The position numbers were made by a program, and so were the translations under genes. A DNA stretch of 64,000 nt. Source: Erinaceus europaeus. Taxonomy: Eukaryota; Chordata; Mammalia; Eulipotyphla; Erinaceidae. The stretch spans positions 31,612,361 through 31,676,360 of the forward strand of contig NC_080171.1 in the NCBI RefSeq assembly GCF_950295315.1. The letters are read 5' to 3'. The notes under the pieces are model-generated. The model saw only the letters and a list, made by a program, of their open reading frames with translations, had not been told where the DNA came from and made no database searches. Below, one piece after another: positions 9,695-19,639 of the stretch (within the stretch, counting starts at the first letter, position 1; each line of letters begins with the position of its first letter).

Positions 9695-9832
9695 TTTTTT
9701 GTTTTTTTTATATTTATTTGTTTATTCCCTTTTGTTGCCCTTGTTGTTTTATTGTTGTAGTTATTATTGATGTTGTTGTTGTTGGATAGGACAGAGAGAA
9801 ATGGAGAGAGGAGGGGAAGAAAGAGATGGGGC
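9695..9832 (-). mobile_element. SINE-a1, tail and body only
   Basis: TTTATTCCCTTTTGTTGCCC through GGATAGGACAGAGAGAAATG and GGAGAGAGGAGGGGAAGAAA. It then breaks off into SINE-b-like sequence (GGTGCACCTGGTTAAGC, 9840-9860). Confidence 0.75.
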
Positions 9833-9965
9833 TAGTTCATGGTGCACCTGGTTAAGCACTCACATTAAAATGTATTGTGGTGATCCTCCTAGGATTCATA
9901 CTCCATGCTGAGTAGTGTAGGACTGTATAAGCAACAGGTAAGATGTTATAGAAATGACAGTAACC

Positions 9966-10120
9966 GGGTGGGGAGAATACAGGTCCAAGAAGGATGACAG
10001 AGGACTTAGTGGGGGTTGTATTGTTATATGGGAAACTGGGGAATATTATGCATGTACAGACTATTGTATTTACTATTGAATGTAAAACATTAATTCCCCA
10101 ATAAAGAATTAAAAAAAAAA
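9966..10120 (+). mobile_element. L1 3' end, 155 bp, perfect target duplication
   Basis: GAAATGACAGTAACC (15 bp) occurs at 9951-9965 and 10121-10135. The insert holds GGACTTAGTGGGGGTTGTAT and ends TTAATTCCCCAATAAAGAAT plus A10. It is a severely 5'-truncated young L1. Confidence 0.93.
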
Positions 10121-10239
10121 GAAATGACAGTAACCTGTTTAAAGATGGGCATTGTTGATAGATATACAGCTATAAGGAGAAAAAGTAATCCAAAAATCAG
10201 GATATCTATTTTTAGACAGAAGAAATGGGAATTTTTAAA

Positions 10240-10420
10240 CTACATTTATTTATTATTTATTGGGTAGAGACAAATATTGAGAAGGAAAGGGGAGACAGAG
10301 GAAGAGAGACCCTGTAGCATTGTGTCACCACTTGTGAAGTTTCCCCTCTGCAGATGGGCATGTGGAGCTTGAACTGAGGTCCTTGCGCTTAACCTGGTGA
10401 ACCACACTGCCAAGCCCAGG
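10240..10420 (-). mobile_element. SINE-b
   Basis: ATTTATTGGGTAGAGACAAA is the antisense 3' end, CACTTGTGAAGTTTCCCC the middle, and CTTAACCTGGTGAACCACAC the antisense head. Confidence 0.75.
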
Positions 10421-10477
10421 AAATGGGAATGTTAACGGGAGGGGTTAGGTCATTCAGTGTGCTCTGAATGTTAGTGT

Positions 10478-10601
10478 TCATTTATTTCATGAGAGAAAGC
10501 TAGAGAGACAGGCCAGAGCAGCACTCCAGCTTATGTGGTATTGAGGATTGAACCTTATGCTTGGAAGTCCAAAGCTTCACCATTGCATCACCTTCTGGGT
10601 C
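10478..10601 (-). mobile_element. SINE-c relic
   Basis: CATGAGAGAAAGCTAGAGAG, GGATTGAACCTTATGCTTGG and CATCACCTTCTGGG in antisense order. Confidence 0.55.
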
Positions 10602-10644
10602 AGTCAATGATCTCTTTTATTTTAGTATGTTTATTGTGTGTGCA

Positions 10645-11065
10645 TGTGTGTTAGAGACCAAAGTGCTGCTCAGGTCTGGTTTATGATGGTACTGGGGATT
10701 GGACCTGGGGCCTTAGAAATGTAAATTGGTGGGAGTCAGGCTGTAGCGCAGCGGCTTAAGCGCAGGTGGCGCAAAGCACAAGAACCGGCATAAGGTTCCC
10801 GGTTCGAACCCCGGCTCCCCACCTGCAGGGGAGTCGCTTCACAGGCGGTGAAGCAGGTCTGCAGGTGTCTATCTTTCTCTCCTCCTCTCTGTCTTCCCCT
10901 CCTCTCTCCATTTCTCTCTGTCCTATCCAACAACGACGACAACAACAATAATAACTACAACAATAAAACAACAAGGGCAACAAAAGGGAATAAATAAATA
11001 AAATAAAATATAAAAAAAGGAATGTAAATTGGTGTGCTTAACAAGATGAACAGTCTCTTTAATTT
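10645..11065 (-). mobile_element. SINE-d relic split by SINE-a1
   Basis: AGTGCTGCTCAGGTCTGGTTTATG starts the antisense SINE-d in pieces. It is broken at 10730 by the SINE-a1 insert, and a decayed remnant resumes after 11033. Confidence 0.5.
10731..11020 (+). mobile_element. SINE-a1, full length, young
   Basis: AATGTAAATTGGT (13 bp) flanks it at 10718-10730 and 11021-11033. The A-box-like TAGCGCAGCGGCTTAAGCGC and B-box GGTTCGAACCC are intact and CpG-rich. It is very close to the copies at 55355 and 63502, so it belongs to a recently active subfamily. Confidence 0.93.
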
Positions 11066-11097
11066 TTAATTACTTTCATATATATATTTTTTTAATT

Positions 11098-11305
11098 TTA
11101 ATTAATTTTTATTTATTGGATAGAGACAGCCAGAAATCGAGAGCGAGGGGGGTGATAGAGAGGGAAAGAGACAAAGAGACATCTGCAGCACAGGTTCACC
11201 ACTTGCAAAACTTTTCTCCCTGCAGGTGGGGACTGGGGGCTTGAACTCGAATCCTTGTGCATTGTAACATGTGTGCTCAACCAGGTGCGCCACCACCTAG
11301 CCCCA
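11098..11305 (-). mobile_element. SINE-b, near full length
   Basis: TTTATTGGATAGAGACAGCC starts the antisense copy and it ends GGTGCGCCACCACCTAGCCCC. Confidence 0.85.
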
Positions 11306-11324
11306 ATTACTTTTTTATTAATTA

Positions 11325-11440
11325 CTTAATTTTACCAGAGCACTACTCAGCTCTGGCTTATGGTGGTGTTGGCTTAAGTCTGTAAACTTTGGTGCCTCAA
11401 CTATGAAAGTTTTTTGCATAACCATTATGCTACCAACTCT
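11325..11440 (-). mobile_element. SINE-d
   Basis: CCAGAGCACTACTCAGCTCTGG, in antisense, then GGTGCCTCAACTATG and GCATAACCATTATGCTACC. Confidence 0.7.
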
Positions 11441-11924
11441 TAATTTAATAGTTTACTCAGTTGTATACCAGATACAATTCAAACTAAGAAATGAACAGAT
11501 TTCTGATGTTCACAATATATTAAATTCTGCTTTTTACTGTTTTATGGGAAAATAATGATTTATAATAGTTGTTGCCAATGAATGAAGTTTTTATGTATTT
11601 TATTTATTTATTTTTATCTTCCTTTGTACAAATGTACATGCCACTCCCATCCACCAATTTAAATCCTCCTCTACCCACCTAGAATCTTTGGCCTTGCTGC
11701 ATCTCTAGTCCAAGTTTCCATTCCTAGTCCAAGTTTGACTCTGTGTTTTGTCTTTCCTTTCTTGTTTCTTAAGTTCCACCTATGATATAATCTGCTGTTC
11801 ATCCTCATGGTTAATCTCACTTAAAATGATTTCTTTAGGATCTATTCAAGTTGAGACAAATGAGAATTTTTCATAATTTCTTTTTTTTAAGCTACTTTCA
11901 GAGATTTTAATATTTCCGTTTTTA

Positions 11925-12045
11925 AGTTATATTTGTTTATGTATTGGTTAGAGACAGCCAGAAATTGAGAGGGAAGAGGGAGAGACAGGGAGATACCAAT
12001 GGCACTGCTTCACCATTCATGAAGCTTTCTCCCTGCAGGTGGGGG
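11925..12045 (-). mobile_element. SINE-b, 3' half
   Basis: TATGTATTGGTTAGAGACAG to CTCCCTGCAGGTGGGG. The head is missing. The next SINE-b lies 30 bp away in the same orientation. Confidence 0.75.
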
Positions 12046-12074
12046 GTTTTGTAATTTCTTTTTTTAATTTAATT

Positions 12075-12285
12075 TTGTTGTATTATCTTTATTTGTTTCT
12101 TGGATAGAGATAGCCAGAAGTTGAGAGAGAAGGGGGTGATAGAGAGGAAACAACACAGAGAGACACCTGCAACACTGATTTACCATTTGCAAAGCTTTCC
12201 TCTTGCAGATGGGGACTGAGGAACATGAACCCTGGTCCTTGTGCATTGTAACCTGTGCTCAACCAAGTGAGCTACTACCTAGTCC
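12075..12285 (-). mobile_element. SINE-b, near full length
   Basis: TTTCTTGGATAGAGATAGCC to TGAGCTACTACCTAGTCCCC, the antisense full span. Confidence 0.8.
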
Positions 12286-13057
12286 CCAGTTTGATAATTT
12301 CTTCCAGCATACTGTTATTTTATGTATATACTACAACTTCCTTTTTAATTATCATTTTGTTGGGGTGAGGGTTTAATGGTTTACAGTACAGCTATTATCA
12401 TATAGGTACAATTTCTCATCCCCCATGATAGACATCTGCAGGGTACTCTCACCTCCAACTTAGGCCTTTTTCTATCAACATGCACCCGGACCCCAACCCC
12501 CCTCCTTTCTCTTTGTAATGTTCTGGGGCATCTCCAGGCTATTTCCCACAAGGATAGAACCAATGCATGTTCCTACCAGAAAAGTAAAAGGAATCTCTTC
12601 TCATATCCTTAGCTAGTGCTCATTTCTGTCCACAGACTCACCTGTATGAAGTAATATCTCATTGTTTTTATTTGCATTTCTGTGATAATCAGTGGCTTTG
12701 AGCATTTTTTCACATGTCTGTGGCCCATCTAGTTAACTTATCTGATATTCTGTTCATGTACTTAACCATTTTCTGATGGTGTTGTTTTTCTTGTTGCTGA
12801 GTTTTATGAGTTCTTTTTGAACTTTTGTTATTAGCCCTTTGTTTGATATATAATGCCATAATATTTTATTAAGTAGAGTGTCTTTCTGTTCAAAGAAATT
12901 GGTTCCTTCTGCTGTAAAAAAGCTTTTCAATTTGATAAACCCATTGGTTTATTTTTGCCTTTACTTTCTTTGCTGTTGCTCTTCAAAGTTGTTTCCATTT
13001 AGTTGAAAGAGTACTTAGTTTTCTAGTATAGAACTTCTTACTTCTCTCCCCCCCCAC

Positions 13058-13293
13058 CCCCCCATTTGCAGCTCAGTGCCAGCGTTACAAAACCATCGAT
13101 CCTGGTGGCCAGTTTTTCCTTTCTACTTTTTATTAACTTGGACAGAGAGAAAATAGGGGAAGGGAAGAGAAAGAGAGAGAGAAACTTAGACCTGCTTCAC
13201 AGCTTGTGAAGAGTTCCCCCTGCAGGTGGGGAGCCGAGGTCAAACCTGGTAGTAATGTGTGCTTAACCAGGTGTACCAGAACCTGGTCTCCAG
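13058..13293 (-). mobile_element. SINE-a2, diverged
   Basis: The a2 module is recognisable at 13068-13112 (CAGCTCAGTGCCAGCG, GATCCTGGTGGCC). GGACAGAGAGAAAATAGG and GCTTAACCAGGTGTACCAG follow. Confidence 0.7.
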
Positions 13294-13454
13294 GACTCCT
13301 TACTTTAAATTCAGATTAAATTTTAGCAATTCTTTGTTAATTTACGTCCTGACTTAACCATTAACTTGCAGAATGACCTTAGGCAAGGCACATAACCAGT
13401 TTAGGCTTTAACTGTTTCACTTGTGAAATAACTTGGATTAATAATTATTATCAG

Positions 13455-13710
13455 ACTGGGGCCAAGAGGCTCACCTGGTAGAGTGCACATGTTGCCATGT
13501 TTTAGGAGCTGGCTTTAAGCCTGCCTCCCCCCAAGGGGAAGCTTCACATAGTAGAGCATTACTGCAGGTGTCACTCTTTCTATCTCTCCTTTACACTCTC
13601 TCTGTCTCTTACCCTCTACAGGGGTGGGGGAGGGAGCTAGCTCTCAAATGGCGGAGCTGTGGAGAACCCTGAGCCACAGTGGCAAACCAAAACAAAACAA
13701 AAAAATTATC
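13455..13710 (+). mobile_element. SINE-b with an AAAAC tail
   Basis: TGGGGCCAAGAGGCTCACCT head, CCAAGGGGAAGCTTCACATAG middle, TCTCTGTCTCTTACCCTCTAC body, and an (AAAAC)n tail at 13686-13705. Confidence 0.65.
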
Positions 13711-14228
13711 ACACTTTAAATAGCTTGGCTTAAATCTAAAAGGTTCTTAAAAAGTTGAAAGAACACTAAATGAAATGGCCTTGGTGCTTGGAATGGTAGG
13801 GTGCACTGACATTAGAGATCCAAGTGATAGAGTGAAATATATTAAAGTTTCCTTTAGTTGAGGGACTTTAAGCTCTGTTTGGTGCCAGTTCTGTGACTTA
13901 TCATTCTCTGGGATCAAACTTCAGGCAGTATTTTCATATAAGAATATTATTCCTTTTCTGCTCTTTTTTTTTCCTTTCTTGTCTTGAAAGCTAATAATAA
14001 ACATTTAATTGGACTAAGAGTATAGTAAAAAAATTATGTTCCTACTTTTCTGTTGTAAGCCATATTGATTTAGAATGTCCTCTTTATGTATTACAACAGT
14101 ATATTTATGTGAGAGGAAAATCATGCCTTCAAAACTATATGGAAAAATGAATGTATTGTCTTGGTGATAATCCTCTAATAGTTATGAAATCTCATATCAT
14201 TTTTTCAATTTTTTGATTTATTTTGTTT
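13711..14228. other. No recognised element
   Basis: It has AT-rich old intronic character. A possible very decayed SINE lies around 13770-13930, but I cannot assign it. Confidence 0.3.
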
Positions 14229-14229
14229 T

Positions 14230-14345
14230 CATGTACTTGAGAGAGAGAGATACCAGAGCACTGCTCAGTTTTGACATATGGTGGACTTGAGATTAACCTG
14301 GGGCCTTAGGCATGAAAAGGCACCTCTGCTGCACTTCTACCTGGC
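14230..14345 (-). mobile_element. SINE-d
   Basis: AGAGATACCAGAGCACTGCTC is the antisense 3' end; GGGGCCTTAGGCATG is the middle. Confidence 0.6.
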
Positions 14346-14360
14346 CTTAATTTGTAAACT

Positions 14361-14647
14361 GTTTTTTAAATTTTATTTATTTATTTATTTTTCCTTTTGT
14401 TGCCCTTGTTGTTTTTATTGTTGTTGCAGTTATTATTGTTGTCGTCATTGTTAGATAGGACAGAGAGAAATGGGGAGAGGAGGGAAAGACAGGGGGAGAG
14501 AAAGACAGACACCTGCAGACTTGCTTCACCGCCTATGAAGCGACTCTCCTGCAGGTGGGGAGCTGGGGGCTTGAACCGGGATCCTTATACTGGTCCTTGT
14601 GCTTTGCGCCACGTGTGCTTAACCCGCTGTGCTACCACCCAACTCCC
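14361..14647 (-). mobile_element. SINE-a1, full length, 180 bp upstream of GKAP1 coding exon 1
   Basis: AATTTGTAAACT (12 bp) flanks it at 14349-14360 and 14648-14659. The antisense copy runs from TTTATTTATTTTTCCTTTTG to CTACCACCCAACTCCC. It lies in the intron just before the exon with the start codon. Confidence 0.92.
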
Positions 14648-14828
14648 AATTTGTAAACTTTTATGTTGTTTAATTGAAAATTATGTTGTTGCCTGTACAA
14701 CAGTGGGTATGAATTCAAGTATAACTAAATCTGGTGTCAGGATAAAAATATGTAATGATTGTTTTAGAATTTAGAACACATTTTACTGGAGAGTTTACTT
14801 ATTTGCTTTCTTTTCTCCTGTCCCATAG

Positions 14829-15081
14829 GAATTGTTCTTGAAAGAAGTTTTCTAATAGGAAAATCTGAACAATGGCTTCAGCCGTACTTAGTTCTGTTCC
14901 TACGACTGCTTCTCGATTTGCCCTGTTGCAAGTGGACAGTGGCAGTGGTTCTGATTCTGAGCCTGGAAAAGGCAAAAGTCGAAACACTGGGAAGTCTCAA
15001 ACAAGCAAATCAACAACAAATGAGAAAAAGAGAGAGAAAAGAAGAAAAAAGAAGGAACAGCAACAAAGTGAAGCAAATGAG
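14829..15081 (+). CDS. GKAP1: GKAP1 coding exon 1 (start codon at 14872)
   Basis: This is the first coding exon of G-kinase-anchoring protein 1 (GKAP42), which anchors cGMP-dependent protein kinase I at the Golgi. The acceptor is TTCTCCTGTCCCATAG|GA, followed by 43 nt of 5' UTR. The ATG at 14872 sits in a strong context (A at -3, G at +4) with an in-frame TGA two codons upstream, which settles the start. The 70 codons begin [20 protein letters not shown], as in mammalian GKAP1. A serine/acidic patch (residues 22-30) and a very basic lysine/arginine stretch (about 51-61) follow. The exon ends in phase 0 at GAG|GTAACA. A non-coding first exon must lie upstream; I could not locate it. Confidence 0.97.
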
Positions 15082-15089
15082 GTAACAAC

Positions 15090-15319
15090 TATAGTTATTT
15101 CTATTTTCTCAATAGACTGTTAAGCATCTTGAGGACAGGCATCGTTTTTTTTGACCCATGTATTCATAGTACCTGTCCCATAGGTATGTGGTACCTGTGA
15201 CTTGAGTTAATGCATGTACGTTTGTGTAGATATACAATCAAATGTAATAGATATTTGTTGTCATCATTGTGGGAGCTTCGCTTCTCCAGACCAATGTTGT
15301 CAGCTAGACAGAGAGTAGG
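15090..15319. other. Intron 1, no recognised element
   Basis: No exon-like signals or named repeats until the SINE at 15320. Confidence 0.3.
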
Positions 15320-15445
15320 AGGGAGAGACACATAGCACTGATGCTTTCTGAGTGCTGTAGCACTCCCATGTAGTGGACTGGGGACTTGAGCCTGGGTAGC
15401 ACACATGGCAAAGCAGGCACACTACCAGGTGAGCTATCTCACTGG
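15320..15445 (-). mobile_element. SINE-f
   Basis: AGTGCTGTAGCACTCCCATG and CACTACCAGGTGAGCTATCTC are the antisense middle and head of a tRNA-like SINE. Confidence 0.6.
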
Positions 15446-15542
15446 TATTCTTTTCTGATATGGAAGCTTACATGGGCACTCCATAAAGTTACTAGTTAGA
15501 ACCATCACTAGCAGAGGTGAGCAGTATTCTGGTATTCTGGTA

Positions 15543-15545
15543 AAA

Positions 15546-15577
<32 letters not shown>

Positions 15578-15590
15578 ATGAATAAAGCAT
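15543..15590. repeat. (AAT)n microsatellite
   Basis: About ten AAT units, then (GAAT)2. Confidence 0.95.
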
Positions 15591-15689
15591 AACCCTGTGA
15601 TAACCCTTTTCACTCCCTACTTTTTTTTTTTACAATTATAGATAGTCCTCCCCTAGATATTTTTAGCATGTTACATGATTAGCATTTAA

Positions 15690-15830
15690 AAATAATTATT
15701 TATGTATATATTAGAGATAGAGGAAGAGAGAATCAAAGCATCACTTTGGCATATCAGTCCTGGAGTTCAAACTCAGAGCCTCATGCTTAAGAATTGAACA
15801 CTTTCTCTGCTGTGCTACCTCTAGTCTGCA
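15690..15830 (-). mobile_element. SINE-c
   Basis: TTAGAGATAGAGGAAGAGAG, CATCACTTTGGCATATC, CCTCATGCTTAAGAATTG and GTGCTACCTC in antisense order. Confidence 0.65.
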
Positions 15831-16027
15831 CATGATTAGCATTTAATATGCCCATCTGTCTTTATTTTACACTGAAAAAAACTTAAGTCTCTTCCTATCT
15901 TTTTGTGGTAGCATTAGTTTTTGGCAACTTCTGGCTGCATTATTCCAATATATATCTCTGTTGTATTCTCTTTGTCTTAATCTATTAGAAGGACACTAAT
16001 TATAATATATTAGGGCCTACCTATCCT

Positions 16028-16126
16028 AATTCACTGGGGAGCCAGTGACTCAAACCAGGATCCTTAATGCCAGTCCTTGAGCTTCACACCATGTGCACTT
16101 AACCCACTGCACTACTGCCTGGCCCC
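16028..16126 (-). mobile_element. SINE-a head fragment
   Basis: GGAGCCAGTGACTCAAACCAGG to CTACTGCCTGGCCCC is the antisense 5' third of SINE-a. It abuts L1 sequence directly. The last 32 bp belong to the local duplication. Confidence 0.7.
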
Positions 16127-16300
16127 CCATTTATAATGTTTTAAGGAATATCCAAACTGTTTTTCATAGTGATTGGACTAATTTACACTCCCACCAACAG
16201 TTTAGGAGGATGGAGTTCCTTTTGCTCCACATTCTCACCATCACTTGTTTCTAGTCTTTTTGATGTGGCCATTTTCACAGGGGTGAAGTGATATCTCTTT
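16095..16300 (+). repeat. 206-bp local duplication, copy 1
   Basis: It is identical to 18932-19137 except one A/G difference (CTCACCATCAC here, CTCACCGTCAC there). The copied block spans the SINE-a/L1 junction. It therefore arose by copying this locus, not by two separate insertions. Confidence 0.95.
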
Positions 16301-17170
16301 GTTGTTTTGCATTTCTCTAATAGTCAGTAACTTTGAGCTTTTCTTTTCTTTTCTTTCCTTTTCTTTTCTTTTCTTTCTTTTTTTTGCCTCCAGGGTTATT
16401 GCTGGGGCTGCACTACGAATCCACTGCTCCTGTTGTCCTTGTTGTTGTCGTTATTGTTACTATTGTCATTGATGTTGTCAGATAGGACAGAGAGAAATCG
16501 AGAGAGAAAGGGAGAAAGAGGGGGGAGAGAAAGGTAAGACACCTGCAGACCTGTTTCACTGCTTGTGAAGTGACGCCCCTCAGGTGGGGAGCCAGTGGCT
16601 CGAACCGGGATCCTTACGCAGGTCCTTGTGCTTTGCACCATGTTTGCTTAACCTGCTGCGCTACCGCCTGACCCCCGAGCATTTCTTTATATGTGTCATC
16701 TTGATATCCTCTTTGGTGAAAAGTCTGTTCCGATGTTTTTATTTTTCATGGGGTTGTTTGGTTGTTGTTGCTGAGAATTTGAGTTCTTTATCTATTTTGG
16801 CTATTAGTCCTGCTTTTTATTTATGACGTGCATTGTCTTCTCTTATCAGCAGAATGCGTTTGTTTGGTGATGGTTCCTTTTGCTGTGCAGAAGCTTTTCA
16901 GTTTAATTTAGTAATGTTGGTTTATATTTGCTTTTGTTTTATTTCTTGCTGTTAGGATTGAATCTTTCAAGATGTTTCTGGAATACGCAACATGCTGTGT
17001 TTTGCCTATGTCTGCTGCTTTTCGTTTTACAGTCTTTGATCTATTTTAGTTGACTTTTGTGCATGATGATGTTGGTAGTACTGTTTCATTCTTTTGCTAC
17101 ATGTAGCTACCCAGTTTTTCTAACACCATTTGTTGAAAAGATTCTTCTTTACCCATTTAATGTTCTGGAT
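16128..17170 (-). mobile_element. Old L1 ORF2 fragment, interrupted
   Basis: Antisense ORF2 landmarks: ACACTCCCACCAACAGTTTA, GAAGTGATATCTCTTTG, TTTTGCTGTGCAGAAGC and CACCATTTGTTGAAAAG. A SINE-a2 sits at 16344-16676. The frame is broken throughout. Confidence 0.75.
16344..16676 (-). mobile_element. SINE-a2 inside L1
   Basis: A TTTTC-rich start, the antisense a2 module (GCCTCCAGGGTTATTGCTGG), GGATAGGACAGAGAGAAAT and CTACCGCCTGACCCCC. L1 resumes at GAGCATTTC, repeating the GAGCTTTTC before the insert. Confidence 0.88.
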
Positions 17171-17383
17171 CCCTTTGTCATAAATTTTCTGTTCATATAT
17201 GAGTTCAAAATTAAGATATCATCTTAATTACATCTAACAAACATCCTATTTCCAAATATGGTCCCATTGACAGATAACAAGCATCGTGGCTACAATGTTG
17301 TCCTCTTGGAGGTATAAATTCCAACATAATAATAGCCTTGTTAGTATTTTTCTCTCTTAACCTTTGTGTCTCAGGTTACTCTT

Positions 17384-17668
17384 TTATTTTTTTATATTTA
17401 TTTATTTATTTTCCCTTTTATTGCCATTGTTGTTGTAATTATTGTTGTTGTTATTGATGTCATTATTGTTGGATAGGACAGAGAGAAATCCAGAGAGGAG
17501 GGGAAGACGGGGGTGGGGGAGAGAAAGATAGACACCTATAGACCTGCTTCACCACCTGTGAAGCAAGTCCCCTGCAGGTGAGGAGCTGGGCGCTCGAACC
17601 AGGATCCTTAGGCCAGTCTTTGCGCTTTGCGTCATGTGCGCTTAACCCACTGCGCTACCGCCGACTCC
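17384..17668 (-). mobile_element. SINE-a1, full length
   Basis: A 16-bp target duplication, GTCTCAGGTTAYTCTT with one mismatch, lies at 17368-17383 and 17669-17684. Confidence 0.92.
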
Positions 17669-17689
17669 GTCTCAGGTTATTCTTAATAG

Positions 17690-18357
17690 GGTGGTGGCTT
17701 GGTCAGTGAAGTTTTAGTTCTTTATGTTTCTGTGTGGGCTATCCCCTGTATTTTTCAGGACTAGCAAAGTAGTTGCTTAAACTATATTCTTTCACTGTGT
17801 TTGATTGGGAGGTGTTTTTACACGCTCAATCCACCATTTCTGTGCTTACTTCCTCATTCTTTTTAAGGTAGGTAGATAGATAGACAGGCAGGCTGGCTGG
17901 CATAAAAGCATGACTCTACCATCTTTGGAGCTTCCATTGGTACCATTGTGCTGCTATGTGGTGCTGTAGTTTCAGGTTTGGTAAGACAGTCTCCTCTAGA
18001 TTAATGGTATCCCAGCTTTATCATTTTGCATTTTAAAAAGCACACTAATTATCTTGTTTCGTACCTCTATAAACTTAATCCTTTTAGTACAACAAAGTAA
18101 TTAAAATGGTGTTGAAATAGAGTATAGCCCACTTTCACCTCTTAATTATTTCATCTGTATAAGCCCACTAACATCTCAAGTTATGGCAAAATCAGCATTC
18201 TAGAGGGATTACCAAAAACACAAATAGTCACTGTGAGCTAGCATATTAAGTGTTTGGAATAACACTCAATATTCCTATAAAGTGCTGATTTCTTAAATTC
18301 TCCAAATCAGTAGTATTCCAAAGTTTATGAACAAACTTGATTTTTTTTGTTTCACAG
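17690..18357. other. Intron 1 upstream of exon 2
   Basis: A (TAGA/CAGG) short repeat with a possible SINE-f relic lies at 17870-17990. The rest shows nothing I can name. The last ~20 bases are the polypyrimidine tract of exon 2. Confidence 0.35.
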
Positions 18358-18501
18358 CTCAGGAATCTTGCTTTTAAGAAAATTCCCCAGAAATCCTCTC
18401 ATGCAGTTTGTAACACTCAGCATGAACTTTCATTGTCAAACCCAGCACGGAAGGATTCACGAGAGGAAAATTGGCAAGAGTGGAGACAAAGAGATGAACA
18501 G
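18358..18501 (+). CDS. GKAP1: GKAP1 coding exon 2
   Basis: The acceptor is GATTTTTTTTGTTTCACAG|CT and the donor CAG|GTACAA. The 144 nt give 48 codons in phase 0/0 ([20 protein letters not shown] first). They continue exactly where exon 1's ...QSEANE stops in mammalian GKAP1. The segment is hydrophilic and ends in a charged [14 protein letters not shown] stretch. I see no frameshift or stop. Confidence 0.97.
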
Positions 18502-18703
18502 GTACAACTGAACAAAAGGAATTGTTTTCCTTTTTTTTTTTTTTTTAATCAATGAATATATGCCTTTTAAAGAGGACAAGTTTGCATGGTTCCATTAAAT
18601 ACCTGAGAACCTTGTTTCTAAGGAACATTTTGATTTAATTAGTTCAGATGTTTACTGCATTCTAATAAGGCATTCTGCTTCTTAACTACTAGAAAAGTAT
18701 ATT

Positions 18704-18885
18704 GAGGAACTGGGTGGTGGCAAATCTAGTAGAGCACACAAATTCCTAAGTGAGAGGATCCAGATTCAAGCTCCTAGTAAGCTATATGTATGTTGGGGGC
18801 GGGGGGGGGACAGGCGGGGGGAAGCTTCACGAGTATTGGAACAGTGCTACAGATGTCTCTCTTTTCCTTTCTCTCTGTGTCTAAT
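18704..18885 (+). mobile_element. SINE-b, diverged, G-rich middle
   Basis: GGAACTGGGTGGTGGCAAATC head. The middle carries two G-runs (GGGGGCGGGGGGGGA and GGCGGGGGG). It ends at CTTTCTCTCTGTGTCTAATA. Confidence 0.65.
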
Positions 18886-18889
18886 ATAT

Positions 18890-18933
18890 ACGTGTGTGTG
18901 CGCGCGCGCGCGCGCGCGCACGCGCACGCGCGC
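18890..18933. repeat. (GT)n-(GC)n alternating purine-pyrimidine tract
   Basis: GTGTGTGTG, then ten or more CG units with three CA interruptions: 44 nt of uninterrupted alternation. It is rare in a CpG-poor mammalian intron and is a classic Z-DNA-prone sequence. Confidence 0.95.
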
Positions 18934-19137
18934 ACTTAACCCACTGCACTACTGCCTGGCCCCCCATTTATAATGTTTTAAGGAATATCCAAACTGTTTT
19001 TCATAGTGATTGGACTAATTTACACTCCCACCAACAGTTTAGGAGGATGGAGTTCCTTTTGCTCCACATTCTCACCGTCACTTGTTTCTAGTCTTTTTGA
19101 TGTGGCCATTTTCACAGGGGTGAAGTGATATCTCTTT
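18932..19137 (+). repeat. 206-bp local duplication, copy 2
   Basis: This copy of 16095-16300 has 205 of 206 bases identical. It is bounded on the left by the CG-alternating tract and on the right by (TTTC)n. It carries the SINE-a head/L1 junction in the same orientation as copy 1. Copies 1 and 2 lie on either side of GKAP1 exon 2. Confidence 0.95.
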
Positions 19138-19166
19138 TCTTTCTTTCTTTCTTTTTTTTTTTTTTG

Positions 19167-19432
19167 CCTCCTGGGTAGTGGCACATCTGGTTAAGTGCAT
19201 ATGTTACCATGCACAAGGATCTGAGTTTGAGCTACTATTCCCCACCTGCAGGGGGAAGCTTCACAAGTGATGAAGCAAGTACTGCAGGTGTCTGTCTGTC
19301 TCCTTACCTCCTTCTTCTCAGTTTCTCTTTATCCTATCAAAGAGGGAAAAAAGGTATATGTGGGGGGAGTGGTCATTAGGAGCCAAGCCCCAACTATAAC
19401 CCTGGTGGCAATAAATAAATAAAAATTAGTTA
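19167..19432 (+). mobile_element. SINE-b-headed SINE with an a2-type module
   Basis: GTAGTGGCACATCTGGTTAAG head and CACCTGCAGGGGGAAGCTTC middle. A diverged a2 module (TAGGAGCCAAGCCCC to ACCCTGGTGGC) then leads into (AAAT)n. It looks like a b-type head joined to an a2-type end. Confidence 0.6.
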
Positions 19433-19639
19433 AAAAGAGAAATCTGTTACATGACTGCTTATTTCAAACACCAGAGAGAAGTTAGGGCAAAATTCCTCCT
19501 CATAAAACATCAATTTTATCATTTAATTTTGTATTAACTAAACCTCAGCATACAGTCTGATAACTGGCATTGAGCTGCAAACGGATAGACAGTAAAGAAA
19601 AATCCACTCCACTGACTTAGGAAAAAACACTAAATTCTT

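Larger units (their letters stand above)
11600..13020 (-). mobile_element. Old L1 (ORF2 3' part and 3' UTR), interrupted
   Basis: 11600-11880 is the antisense 3' UTR, with the end of ORF2 near AATCTCACTTAAAATG. 12295-13020 carries antisense ORF2 landmarks such as TTTGCATTTCTGTGATAATC and CTGCTGTAAAAAAGCTTTTC. The SINE-b copies at 11925-12045 and 12075-12285 split it. The reading frame is destroyed. Confidence 0.7.

Noticed and set aside
10731..10830. tRNA genes at the SINE heads
   Set aside because: A- and B-box-like motifs are present, but no cloverleaf or 3' acceptor strand follows. They are SINE promoters repeated dozens of times.
1..14828. GKAP1 promoter or first exon
   Set aside because: No CpG island or convincing donor-ended 5' UTR exon is visible. 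The region is nearly all repeats.
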